DNA of 10,897 nucleotides, from contig JAHLJZ010000191.1 of NCBI GenBank assembly GCA_025602915.1, positions 1-10,897 of the forward strand. The letters are read 5' to 3'. This stretch comes from Paraphysoderma sedebokerense. Its lineage: Eukaryota; Blastocladiomycota; Physodermatomycetes; Physodermatales; Physodermataceae. The notes below the pieces were generated by a model. The model worked only from the letters and a program-made list of their open reading frames with translations, did no database searches and had not been told where the DNA came from. The position numbers and the translations under genes were made by a program. Below are positions 1 through 7,538 of this stretch, piece by piece (position 1 is the first letter of the stretch; the number at the start of each line of letters is the position of its first letter).

Positions 1-446
1 AACCACACAACAACAACTTACACTTAGTGGCCTAACTGGTTACCACGTTATTCAACAAATAGCATCAAACACAACAGTTACAAGGGGTATGAATCGTTTA
101 CAATCCGATTGAGCCAAGAAAGAAAAAACATTTGAAATCACATAACGACAGAAAATTGTACAAAAAATAATAGATATCGATGACAGTGTGCGTAGAGTCA
201 TGTGCAAAAAACACAAAGCAATGTGCATATGGTATCGCCGGTATTCGTAACTTTGACGTGAGAAGAAATTGATAGACGAGATTGATGTAAGGTAATGCAA
301 GAGAATCCAGAAAAGAAGGGAATAAAAGCCCGTAGCATGTGGCAAAAATTGTCTGTAGCTCAAATTGGCCACAACAGAGAATGTATCCATTCTTAGAATG
401 AACAAAAGGCAGAAACTGTTGAACAATTCAAAAAAAAAAAATGCCG
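1..446. other. 3' flank of the Whi5-like gene, no supported gene
   Basis: This stretch lies directly downstream of the minus-strand Whi5-like gene and should hold its 3' UTR and terminator region. An 11-base A run (T run in the sense direction) sits within 20 nt of the stop codon. One long minus-strand open frame (52-426) starts just after the stop codon, but its product is an irregular mix of hydrophobic residues, Cys, His and Arg with no recognisable domain, so I treat it as chance. I see no tRNA, repeat or further gene. Confidence 0.6.
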
Positions 447-2162
447 CTAATGACTATATCTACTAGTCATGCCTGCGCTGTAGCCGTGCCCAATGCCTCC
501 GCTACCCCCCTCGTATTTCACATTGTGGTAACCTCCATGACTTGCTAAACCACCAACACTATGATTACCTGAAGGCCTCGACGGTCCAACAGATTGGTGG
601 TTTGCATCCCAACTGTCGGCATCCGACTCACTCGACGCATAATTTTGCTGAATACCCATAATCAGTTGGTACTCCAACGTCGACGTGTCGATACTTTTTC
701 TGTGAGGCGGCTGTGACTTGGATGATGAAGTAGACGGAGATATAGCAAGATGTGAATTGTGTTGACTGTGCTGACGGGATGAACTATACGGAGAACCATT
801 CATGGATGAAACAGACGAAGGAGGGAAAGGAGGGTATGCAGCAGAAGAATAGCGATTGCTCTTAAACATATCGTCGTACACAGGCGAATCATACGACTTA
901 CTCCCTGCAGGGGCCACAATATTACTGTGGTAGACTGGCGTAGGCGGACTTTGAATAGGCGGATAAGCAAGCGGAGTGGAGGGTATAGTATCGTCGCCAT
1001 CGTGTTCAGTCTGAGATTTCAGTTTACGCTGCGAAACGACAGGAGAGGGCGAATTCTGCATAAGCATGATCGTTTCAGCAGCTTTGGTCACTTCAGTATC
1101 TGCATCGTCAACGTATGCGCTGGCGGCAGCATCTGATATTGGTGGAGGTGTCGGTGGTTCGGAATATCGATCACTTGACCAACCGTTTTCTCCTATTCGC
1201 AAAAACGACAATAATAGTTAGATGAAATTCCGTCGATATCGCCTCTACTACATCATCGCCATATTCAATGGATGGTACTTACTGGGCGACGTAGGGCCGG
1301 ACAAGTTCTCGGGGTAGAAATCCAAAACAGACACATGATGCGATATTCCTTTGCTCTTGCTCATGGCCTCATACAGTTCTTCCACTTCCTTCAAATTCTT
1401 ATTCCCCCATCCTTGTAAATTCTTAAACATACAATAATCCAGTCGTGTCTTGAAAGCTCGGGATAACTAAAGATGGCGGCAACCAAAGTTTTTTAAAGCA
1501 AGCCGTCACGAAATTTCATCCGAATCCGAACGTTAAAAGAATCCGACAAAAATCCATACAAAAAGAAAAATAACATGTGAGTTAGTAAATAATTCTCTAT
1601 AACATTTTAAAATCCAAAATCTTCGCTCAGTCCATCGGAATATTGCTGCATTGAAATGATTCAACCATCCAACACGAAAAACTACTGAGCTTCCGGAATG
1701 ATTACAAATTCAGGCGTAACGGTCATCCACCATCAACGCAGCCAAAATCCGAAAAACAGCAATTTAAACCTCTTTTCATCATCACTCCCTTTTCTGAAAA
1801 CGTCTTACAAGGTTTTAAGCACTCCCAAGACACCACACACCATTTTCAAGTTAATCTTGAACTCTCCGCATCCACTCTACACGCATCCAGTTCATGTTGC
1901 ATATTCTCTCTTCCTGTAAACTACATTCGTCGCCAATTCCCATTACTCCACTCCATTAAAAGTCTTCGTTCCAACGAGCAACATCTCCAAACGGTAACGC
2001 TGAATACTGAAAACTAACCTTTTGAATCCTCGCCCTCTTCAAGACTATTTCTTTGGTCTTTTGGGGATCCAACGTCCCCATTTTAGAAGCTTTCTTGGTC
2101 TGTTCGGATTGACTCGAGTTCGTGGAAGTCGCGGAATACAATTTAGGGTCCATGGATGGCAT
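447..2162 (-). CDS. Whi5/Nrm1-like G1/S transcriptional repressor (GTB-motif protein)
   Basis: Three exons: 2019-2162, 1283-1466 and 447-1192, joined at donors GTTAGT and GTAAGT and acceptors TTTAG and AATAG. The phases fit and give about 357 residues. Joining exons 1 and 2 creates the run RARIQKLSRAFKTRLDYC followed by a Gly-Trp and a Leu-x-x-Val-Glu-x-Leu-Tyr segment (about residues 43-80). This is the pattern of the Whi5-like (GTB) motif by which yeast Whi5 and Nrm1 bind SBF/MBF to repress G1/S genes. The rest is disordered and rich in Ser, Pro and Gly, with ten Ser/Thr-Pro sites, as expected of a cyclin-CDK target. The C-terminus (about residues 320-357) is rich in Gly and His. The start at 2162 is chosen because a CT-rich leader precedes it; a second ATG lies three codons later (2153), and an in-frame ATG at 2237 would add a 25-residue N-terminus. 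The family call rests on the short motif; the splice model is well supported by phase and motif continuity. Confidence 0.72.
1467..2018 (-). other. Intron 1 of the Whi5-like gene, 552 nt, inside the GTB motif
   Basis: The donor GTTAGT follows codon Lys of the exon-1 tail, and the acceptor TTTAG precedes the Leu-Ser-Arg of exon 2. Both junctions are phase 0. Translating across the join gives an uninterrupted GTB motif, which is the main support. The intron is three to eight times longer than any other in the window. A plus-strand open frame inside it (1698-1919) has no features of a real protein. Confidence 0.65.
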
Positions 2163-2340
2163 TGAGAGTGGAAACGGAGGAGAGTGAGAAGAGAGGAATA
2201 GACGGAAACGGAGGAAATGGTTTGAAAAAACACGCATTCAAAAAAAATGCAACGAGAGGAACTTAGTATCGTGTTGGTCACGTGGCGTCACATGCAGAGG
2301 CTTGACGGAAAGCGCATCGCGTCGGAAGCGGGAGAAGACG
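2163..2340 (-). promoter_or_regulatory. 5' region of the Whi5-like gene: CT-rich leader, CACGTG box, MCB-like core
   Basis: In the sense direction, a pyrimidine-rich tract (about 2163-2205) precedes the ATG. A perfect CACGTG palindrome is at 2279-2284, about 117 nt upstream of the start. TCGCGT at 2317-2322 reads ACGCGA on the sense strand, one base off the MBF/MCB core ACGCGT. MBF control would fit an Nrm1-like feedback repressor, but a single imperfect hexamer is weak evidence. Confidence 0.35.
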
Positions 2341-2617
2341 TGTTTCATTAACTAGCCTTTGTAATTGATGCGTTCAGTTATAGAGTCCCATGATCCCAAT
2401 TTAACTTCATTTGAAGGATGTCGGTTCATTTCAGTAACTACATTGTTAACTACATAGTTAAATTCAGAATTTTAATATAACCGTAGAATATTTACACGAA
2501 GCTCTATCTAACACGACTCAAATTCAGCGCTGTAATACTTTTATACAACAGAAAGTTCAAGATTTTGTACATATATATAACACAAATGTTGAATGAATAA
2601 ATATAACTCAAAATAAC
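2341..2617. other. Intergenic: 3' flank of secreted-protein gene A
   Basis: This AT-rich DNA lies between the Whi5-like promoter and the stop codon of gene A. A TACATATATATA tract at 2568-2579 resembles the TACATATATA tracts downstream of genes B (4787-4796) and C (6231-6240), with a weaker version after D (about 7385). These may be 3'-end-formation signals, since yeast efficiency elements are TA-rich of this kind. No gene is seen. Confidence 0.45.
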
Positions 2618-3745
2618 TTATAGCAATACAATTCCACACACGACGGTCACCACCATGCCAGTCAAAACTTTCGTGACTTGAACTCTACCCGATGAACCCG
2701 TCACTCCTTCTTCACCTTCCGCGGCATTTTGTTCCTGTTGCGCTGTATCACCAGCAGGTTGGTCTTGAGGTTGAGTCTGGCTTCCAGTGTTGTCCGCGGT
2801 TTGGGGGCTTTGAGGTGCATTGCCACCAGCAGCGGGTTGTCCAGTTGGGGTCTGTTGCGCAGGACTTCCGCTAGAAGTGGGGGTGGAATTGGTGGGACTG
2901 GACGGATTTCCAGATGTAGTACTTGGTGATGCATTGATTTGGTCAGTTCCGGTCGTCGATTTCTTTCTGTATTTGACGCATCTTCGAGCTGCTGGGGGGC
3001 TTGGGTTACCATACGAGTTGGGAGGGAGAGGAGAGCTGGGCGGAGTAGGAGGAACAGGCGGGGTAGGAGGTGGAGGTGGTGGCAGCGGATTTTGTTGTGG
3101 TGGTGGTGGAGGTGGTGGCGGCGGATTAGGGTTCCCCGTCGGATACTGTGGTTGAGCAACTGGTTGCGGTTTAACGACCTGACGAACCGGTGGTGTAGGC
3201 TGAACACCCAGTGACACTGTAGTCGTACCTGACGGATTCGTTATAATCCTAACGACTGGGGTTGGAGTATTTTGACCGCCCAATGTCAATGTAGTCGTAC
3301 CTGACGGATTCGTTATAATTCTGACGATTGGGGTCGGAGTACTCTGACCATTAACTGATGTAGTCGTACCGCACGGAGTAGATATGCTTCCTACAACTGG
3401 TGTTCCAGGGTTCTGAACAACTTGACCCATCGCATTTACCATTTGTTGTGTACTCCCTCCATTCGGGTCGACAGTGGAATCGACAATGTTTCCGACACCG
3501 TTATTTTCTACCCCCTCAGCTGCCTTAGGCCTATCCACTAGGAGCGGACTTGCAAATGAAGCTGCTGCATTTGCCTGCTTGCGTTGCGCCTGTTTGAGTC
3601 GTCGCAATCGAGCCCTTTGTAGCTGCTGACGTTTCCGGGCACGACGACCCCCACCACCACCGGAAGTTTCACCTTGAGCTTCAACTGTTGACGTTAAAAT
3701 CGCAGAGATGAAGATAACGGCCAATAAATGCTTTAGCAAATGCAT
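2618..3745 (-). CDS. Gene A: secreted proline-rich repeat protein, probably GPI-anchored to wall or membrane
   Basis: Intronless, 375 residues; I recognise no named family. Layout: signal peptide 1-23 with predicted cut at EA|Q; Gly run and strongly basic segment 29-57 (dibasic sites near residue 39); linker 58-112; two and a half tandem repeats of about 24 residues at 114-182 with core IVRIITNPSGTTT; a proline-rich stretch at 183-253 with runs of up to nine Pro; a Ser/Thr/Gln-rich stalk at 260-350, a likely O-glycosylation target; and a C-terminal hydrophobic tail at about 361-375 behind small residues GSSG (350-353), which fits a GPI-anchor signal. Mature Cys residues occur only at 125 and 256. 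The ATG context has A at -3. It is the longest member of the tandem array; B shares its first 110 codons in decayed form. A role in the cell wall or surface is inferred from architecture only. Confidence 0.8.
   Translation of the reverse strand: MHLLKHLLAVIFISAILTSTVEAQGETSGGGGGRRARKRQQLQRARLRRLKQAQRKQANAAASFASPLLVDRPKAAEGVENNGVGNIVDSTVDPNGGSTQQMVNAMGQVVQNPGTPVVGSISTPCGTTTSVNGQSTPTPIVRIITNPSGTTTLTLGGQNTPTPVVRIITNPSGTTTVSLGVQPTPPVRQVVKPQPVAQPQYPTGNPNPPPPPPPPPQQNPLPPPPPPTPPVPPTPPSSPLPPNSYGNPSPPAARRCVKYRKKSTTGTDQINASPSTTSGNPSSPTNSTPTSSGSPAQQTPTGQPAAGGNAPQSPQTADNTGSQTQPQDQPAGDTAQQEQNAAEGEEGVTGSSGRVQVTKVLTGMVVTVVCGIVLL
3201..3400 (-). repeat. In-frame tandem repeat, 72/69-bp units, inside gene A
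   Basis: The word AGTCGTACC recurs on the plus strand at 3221, 3293 and 3362, spacings of 72 and 69 nt (24 and 23 codons). The two rightmost units in protein order share the core VRIITNPSGTTT at about 90% identity. The first unit is diverged and carries Cys125. All units keep frame, as in repeat-expanding fungal wall proteins. Confidence 0.85.
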
Positions 3746-4038
3746 TGTCGTTTCTCTTTGATGTCTAAATGAGATTCAAGTCTAATCAATAATATCAAAA
3801 TCCTAGAGAAACAAACTCAAGAATAAAGATCCAGCCTTGTCTGCCGAAAGCGTTTAATAAAAGATGCAATACCGGAAAAATGATAATCAAGAGGTCCCAC
3901 GACCAATCATCTAGTACTCGAATACTTAATAAAATTAATATAGTGTCACCTCAACTCGACATTTCAACAATTCAATTATTCTGATGTCAACCAATCAATA
4001 AGCACTCCAGCAGCACAACAGAAGGCAATAATTCAATT

Positions 4039-4057
4039 AATAATGAAAATCATTATT
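4039..4057. promoter_or_regulatory. Perfect inverted repeat upstream of gene A (TGA-N3-TCA type)
   Basis: AATAATGA-AAA-TCATTATT: 8-nt arms and a 3-nt spacer, about 300 nt upstream of the ATG. The equivalent places upstream of B (5488-5506), C (6868-6882) and D (7952-7964) also hold inverted repeats around TGA-N3-TCA or TGATCA. A homodimeric regulator site is one explanation. Confidence 0.5.
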
Positions 4058-4125
4058 GCGTCACACATACGAACGAATCAAGTATTTTGCTGTCATTCCT
4101 TGGCGCTGATTCTTTCGAAACCTCA

Positions 4126-4138
4126 TTCTAGAATTTTC
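4126..4138. promoter_or_regulatory. Three-unit heat-shock-element-like site upstream of gene A
   Basis: TTCTAGAATTTTC contains TTC-N2-GAA-N2-TTC, three contiguous inverted 5-bp units as recognised by the Hsf1 trimer family. It lies about 385 nt upstream of the gene A start, and an identical copy is in the B block. Heat or stress control is inferred from the motif alone. Confidence 0.45.
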
Positions 4139-4265
4139 ATTTCGACGCGATTCTGATTGGCTGGACTGTTAAAATTGCGCGAGGATTGGTGGAAACCCTA
4201 GTACGATCGGTTTACGATTGGTTACAACTGAGTAATTGATGTTACCCAGAGGCTGCCCATATGAT

Positions 4266-4917
4266 AAGCGATAAGTCAGTTGCGGTTTTTGTGAAGCTCA
4301 TGTTCTAGATAAACAAAGCTCGCTACCTTTTTCTTTAGTATAGTCGAGTGGGCTAAAATGTAATGTACTAGGCAACATGAATAACCTGCCGTTCTCCCTG
4401 TTCAATTTGCCCTTGTTATCCTAATATACTAAATACAATATACAACGATCACGCATAAACTATATGTTTTGGTTTCACTCACAACTCTCAAAGGATTATT
4501 GATAAGTAACATAAAATAAAGCTTAAGTGATCTTGGATCAGGCGTTTTTATATAAAAAATTCACCACATCTTAGTTATTGAATGAAAGTGAGATACATCA
4601 CGCACTATATAAATCTGCTGAAATCGCGAGGATGGATGCTTATGGCCCAATACCAAGACTCAAAACTATACAACATTTTTATTCAATTCATCGGGACAAA
4701 AAGCTATAACTTGCAGGGTTTGGCATTCATAATGCATAAAGTTTAAAAAATCATTTACTATAACAAAAATATCTACTTCTTTAAGCTACATATATACAAA
4801 ACTTCCATTTGAATTTGATGCCCTATATTTAAAGTTCTACTGGTTTGAAATACACTGTAATTGCCAGCACCGCAGATCAAGGTTCTGAACAGAATTTCCA
4901 TTCGTAGCTAATTTAAT
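4266..4917. other. A-B spacer: diverged duplicated DNA and 3' flank of gene B
   Basis: No gene is seen. This is the far part of duplication unit 1, alignable with 5715-6306 at visibly lower identity and with many small gaps. The part nearest gene B contains the TACATATATA tract (4787-4796) and the shared block with CTACTGGTTTGAAATACA, which also lies downstream of gene C. Confidence 0.6.
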
Positions 4918-5194
4918 TTGACCCATCGCCTTTACCCCATTCGGGCCGACAGTGGAATCGACAATGATTCTGACACCGTTATTTCAGCAGCCTTAGGCCT
5001 ATCCCTTCAAACGGACTTGCAAATGCAGGTGCTGAATTCTCCAGATTTCGCAGCGCCTCTCGGGCTTGTCGCAATTGAGACTTCCGGGAACGGCGACTAC
5101 TACGACGACCCCCATTTTCACGTTGAGCTTCAACTGTTGACGTTAAAATCGCAGAGATGAAGATAGCGGTCAATAAATGCTTTAGCAAATGCAT
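4918..5194 (-). pseudogene. Gene B: truncated, frameshifted paralogue of gene A
   Basis: An open frame at 4979-5194 gives 71 residues: a signal peptide matching gene A at 22 of the first 24 positions, cut at EA|Q, then a basic stretch (RRSSRRSRKS, residues 30-39) and a short tail. After the FASP shared with A, one nucleotide is missing relative to A, and the shifted frame stops within 10 codons. Homology to A continues past the stop to 4918, with a further 10-nt and an 18-nt deletion, then ends. Repeats, proline-rich region and GPI tail are absent. The promoter is nearly identical to that of A, so a 71-residue secreted product could still be made. I call it a pseudogene because the break is clear relative to A; a functional short basic peptide remains possible. 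Confidence 0.65.
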
Positions 5195-5487
5195 TGTCGT
5201 TTCTCTTTGATGTCTGAACGAGATTCAAGTCTAATCAGTTATTTTAAAATCCTAGAGAAACAAACTCAAGAGCAAAAATCCAGCCTTTTCTGTTGAAAAC
5301 GTTTAATAAAAGATGCAATACCGGAAAAATGATAATCAAGAGGTCCCACGACCAATCATCTAGTACTCGAATACTTAATAAAATTAATATAGTGTCACCT
5401 CAACTCGACATTTCAACAATTCAATTATTCTGATGTCAACCAATCAATAAGCACTCCAGCAGCACAACAGAAGGCAATAATTCAATT

Positions 5488-5506
5488 AATAATGAAAATC
5501 ATTATT
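5488..5506. promoter_or_regulatory. Perfect inverted repeat upstream of gene B
   Basis: AATAATGA-AAA-TCATTATT, identical to the site upstream of gene A and at the same distance (about 300 nt) from the start codon. Confidence 0.5.
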
Positions 5507-5574
5507 GCGTCACACATACGAACGAATCAAGTATTTTGCTGTCATTCCTTGGCGCTGATTCTTTCGAAACCTCA

Positions 5575-5587
5575 TTCTAGAATTTTC
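5575..5587. promoter_or_regulatory. Three-unit heat-shock-element-like site upstream of gene B
   Basis: TTCTAGAATTTTC, identical to 4126-4138 and in the same position relative to the start codon. Confidence 0.4.
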
Positions 5588-5714
5588 ATTTCGACGCGAT
5601 TTTGATTGGCTGGACTGTTAAAATTGCGCGAGGATTGGTGGAAACCCTAGTACGATCGGTTTACGATTGGTTACAACTGAGTAATTGATGTTACCCAGAG
5701 GCCGCCCATATGAT

Positions 5715-6422
5715 CAGCGATATTTGAAACCGACCAAAAGGGTTTTTGTGAAGCTCATGTTCTAGATAAACAAAGCTCGCTGCCATTTCCTAATTAATAT
5801 ATTAGAGTGGTTAATGTTATGTAATACGTAACGTGCATATTCTGCCGCTCTCGCCGTCCTTTCTTCCCTTTTTATACTCATAGGTACATACCATGGACTA
5901 AGTACACGCATAAACTGTATATATTCCTTTCATTTAAACTCCATGAATTTTTTGAGCAGAAGTAAAAAATAAAGTGATCGTGAATCGGGCGCGTTCATTC
6001 ACAAATTAATTACATCTTAGTTATCAACTTATTGTTTAAAAGTGAGATGCATCAGGCAGAAACATCTGCTTAAAATGCGAGGATGGATGCTTATCGCCTA
6101 ATACAAAGACACAAAACCATGGAGCAGTATTATAAGAGATGTAGATTGCGGGGTTTGTCGTTCAATATGCACGAAGATTAAAAGAAAAACTGAAATCATT
6201 TATAACGCGAAACATCTACTTCTTACAAGCTACATATATACAAAGATGATGAGCTATATTTAACGTTCTACTGGTTTGAAATACAACTGTAATGGCCAGC
6301 ACCGCCAACCAAACTAAACCCCCCATCAACATACTTCAACTGAACTATAAATTTCTACACCTTTTACTTAATTTAGGATTCGGTGGATGGTCTAGTGGGT
6401 ACCTTCTAACTGTCTTTGAATT
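5715..6422. other. B-C spacer and 3' flank of gene C
   Basis: No supported gene. Positions 5715-6306 are the diverged far part of duplication unit 2. The TACATATATA tract is at 6231-6240. Positions 6307-6422 lie just downstream of the gene C stop; 6392-6422 still align with the last codons of gene D. A plus-strand open frame (6292-6513) is only the antisense of gene C and its flank. Confidence 0.6.
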
Positions 6423-6581
6423 CTATTCTGACGAGCTTAATCGACGTCTTCTAAACTCCGGGGACTCCTTCCTGGGAGGGGGACCGAAGTCAATACCAGG
6501 GTTCGGAAATTGAGAGACGACAGTCGATACTAAAACTGCGGAAATGAAGATCAAGGCGAAGAAATGTTTGGTGAAGAGCAT
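6423..6581 (-). CDS. Gene C: 52-residue secreted peptide precursor, probably truncated by a frameshift
   Basis: The start codon at 6579-6581 opens a frame with signal peptide MLFTKHFFALIFISAVLVST (residues 1-20), cut after S23 before Gln, then FPNPGIDFGP identical to gene D, a basic run RRRR (44-47) and a stop at 6423-6425. Relative to D, the sequence has one extra nucleotide around 6436-6442. Without it, the frame would continue about 14 residues, close to the D sequence, and stop at 6392-6394, in line with the D terminus. C is therefore probably a damaged copy, though the signal peptide, the possible peptide and the basic run are all upstream of the break. I recognise no named family. Below the usual ORF length cut-off, it is easily missed. 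Confidence 0.55.
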   Translation of the reverse strand: MLFTKHFFALIFISAVLVSTVVSQFPNPGIDFGPPPRKESPEFRRRRLSSSE

Positions 6582-7538
6582 TGTTGATTTTGGTTTTGTT
6601 TAGAAATCTGGGCTTGAGCAAGAGTTGAAATATTGGAATTAGAGATGACTGTACTGGTGTCAGCTAGATCTATAGACATCCGAATCCATTTCGCCATCCC
6701 TTTAATTATCAGCTTTCTATAATAGAATTAATTTAATACTTTAATACTTTATGTTACCACAATTGGACCACATAATCAAATTGATCCAGTGCAATCCTCA
6801 CTAGGCGTCAGCACAATACAACTGCTGATGACGACAGCCCACGACGATGCCATGTCAAAGGAGATATTGATCATTCTGATCACTGTGTTACATTATTATT
6901 ATAAGAATGAGACTTGTAGGATCGGCTTGACGCAATTTAAATGATCAATTTACAATTGTTAAAACAAATTAATTGCTCAGAAGTATTCTAGCAACATCTT
7001 AAAAGTAGACGGAAATGACAGCATCTATCGGCTACATTTTGCACAGTGTTACACTGGTGTTACATTAATGGCTGACTTGAGAGAAGTGTCTGACACCTCA
7101 ACTCGGGTATCACCCTAAAAGGTAATGTAGGATTTTGCAACGAGCATGTAGGCAACATGATTTTCAGGCAAGACTTATACACTAGATACTTCCAATTTAG
7201 ATTCGTAAGAACTAAATTTAAATATGGAGAATGAAGAACACAAGGAAGGTACAGTACGTTTAAAATAATTTTCGATTCTAGCTGTATATGTGGTCAGTGG
7301 TTATGACATTCAACATGCGCGAAGATCCAACAAAGTTCTTCTCATTCAATATATCGATGAAATTTTATTTCTTATATTATTAAATTACATATAAATATCT
7401 CGTTTGAGTTTGGTAGACTATGCTTGTGCCCTAGCCTAACTATCTTGATGTTTCCAGTATACATAGCGTACGGCGAGCAGTTTAGATGATCTCTTCTCTC
7501 GGTCGAAATACTCTTCAGCTTCAATAAGAGTTCCGGGG
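6582..7538. other. C-D spacer: C upstream region and D downstream region
   Basis: No gene is seen. The part at about 6790-6905 resembles the D upstream block (about 7868-7985). Scattered words from the A-B unit are also present: CACCTCAACTCG at 7094-7105 (as at 3948-3959), TAGGCAACATGA near 7150 (as near 4370) and a TTCAACATGCGCGAAGAT block near 7309 that matches CAATATGCACGAAGAT downstream of gene C. The spacer is thus an older, rearranged copy of the same repeating unit. A TA-rich tract at about 7383-7395 follows gene D. Confidence 0.5.
6790..6905 (-). repeat. Upstream block shared by genes C and D (copy at C)
   Basis: It aligns with about 7868-7985, with shared words such as CCCACGACGATG (6838 and 7922) and GTTACATTATT/GTTACATTATC. 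Identity looks around 70% by eye. It contains the inverted repeat TGATCA-TTC-TGATCA at 6868-6882, about 290 nt upstream of the gene C start, where A and B carry theirs. Confidence 0.6.

Larger units (their letters stand above)
3850..4265 (-). promoter_or_regulatory. Near-identical upstream block of gene A (copy 1)
   Basis: By hand alignment, these 416 positions match 5299-5714 with only two mismatches (4153 and 4254) and no gap. The sequence on each side of the block is clearly diverged. The block lies about 105-520 nt upstream of gene A. It holds a TTTATTAAA TATA-like stretch at its proximal edge, five CCAAT pentamers (3903 and 3991 on plus; 4156, 4185 and 4217 as ATTGG), a perfect inverted repeat (4039-4057) and a heat-shock-element-like site (4126-4138). 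It has no terminal inverted repeats, so it does not look like an inserted element. Confidence 0.75.
3422..4875 (-). repeat. Tandem duplication unit 1: 5' end of gene A plus the A-B spacer
   Basis: This segment matches 4918-6306 in the same order and orientation. It contains codons 1 to about 108 of gene A, its upstream region and the far spacer downstream of B. Anchors include TTGACCCATCGC (3422 and 4918), CTAGATAAACAAAGCTCGCT (near 4305 and 5763), GAGGATGGATGCTTAT (near 4629 and 6079) and CTACTGGTTTGAAATACA (near 4837 and 6268). Identity varies strongly along its length: near-identical in the middle, much lower at both ends. Confidence 0.85.
5299..5714 (-). promoter_or_regulatory. Near-identical upstream block of gene B (copy 2)
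   Basis: The counterpart of 3850-4265 at a constant offset of 1449 nt with two mismatches. It carries the same five CCAAT/ATTGG boxes, the inverted repeat (5488-5506) and the heat-shock-element-like site (5575-5587), although the gene it precedes is truncated. Confidence 0.75.
4918..6306 (-). repeat. Tandem duplication unit 2: gene B remnant plus the B-C spacer
   Basis: The second copy of the unit at 3422-4875, head to tail with it. The start codons of A and B are 1449 nt apart. Its gene portion has lost sequence relative to A (about a 1-nt, a 10-nt and an 18-nt deletion), while the upstream block is almost unchanged. Confidence 0.85.

Noticed and set aside
52-426. 124-residue minus-strand open frame after the Whi5-like gene
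   Set aside because: It lies in the expected 3' UTR, has no signal peptide pattern, domain or ordered membrane segments, and its hydrophobicity follows from AT-rich sequence.
1698-1919. 73-residue plus-strand open frame
   Set aside because: It is entirely inside the minus-strand intron of the Whi5-like gene, with no recognisable features.
2692-3214. Plus-strand Gly-, Trp- and Arg-rich open frames and an overlapping His-rich minus-strand frame
   Set aside because: They are shadows of the proline-rich and repeat codons of gene A; their composition is the antisense or shifted reading of CCN runs.
3850-4265. Conserved block as a MITE or other transposon
   Set aside because: No terminal inverted repeats or target-site duplications at the ends, and homology continues at lower identity on both sides, so it is part of a larger tandem duplication.
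4918-5160. 80-residue plus-strand open frame
   Set aside because: It is antisense to the gene B remnant and has no features of its own.
6292-6513. 73-residue plus-strand open frame
   Set aside because: It is antisense to gene C and its duplicated 3' flank.
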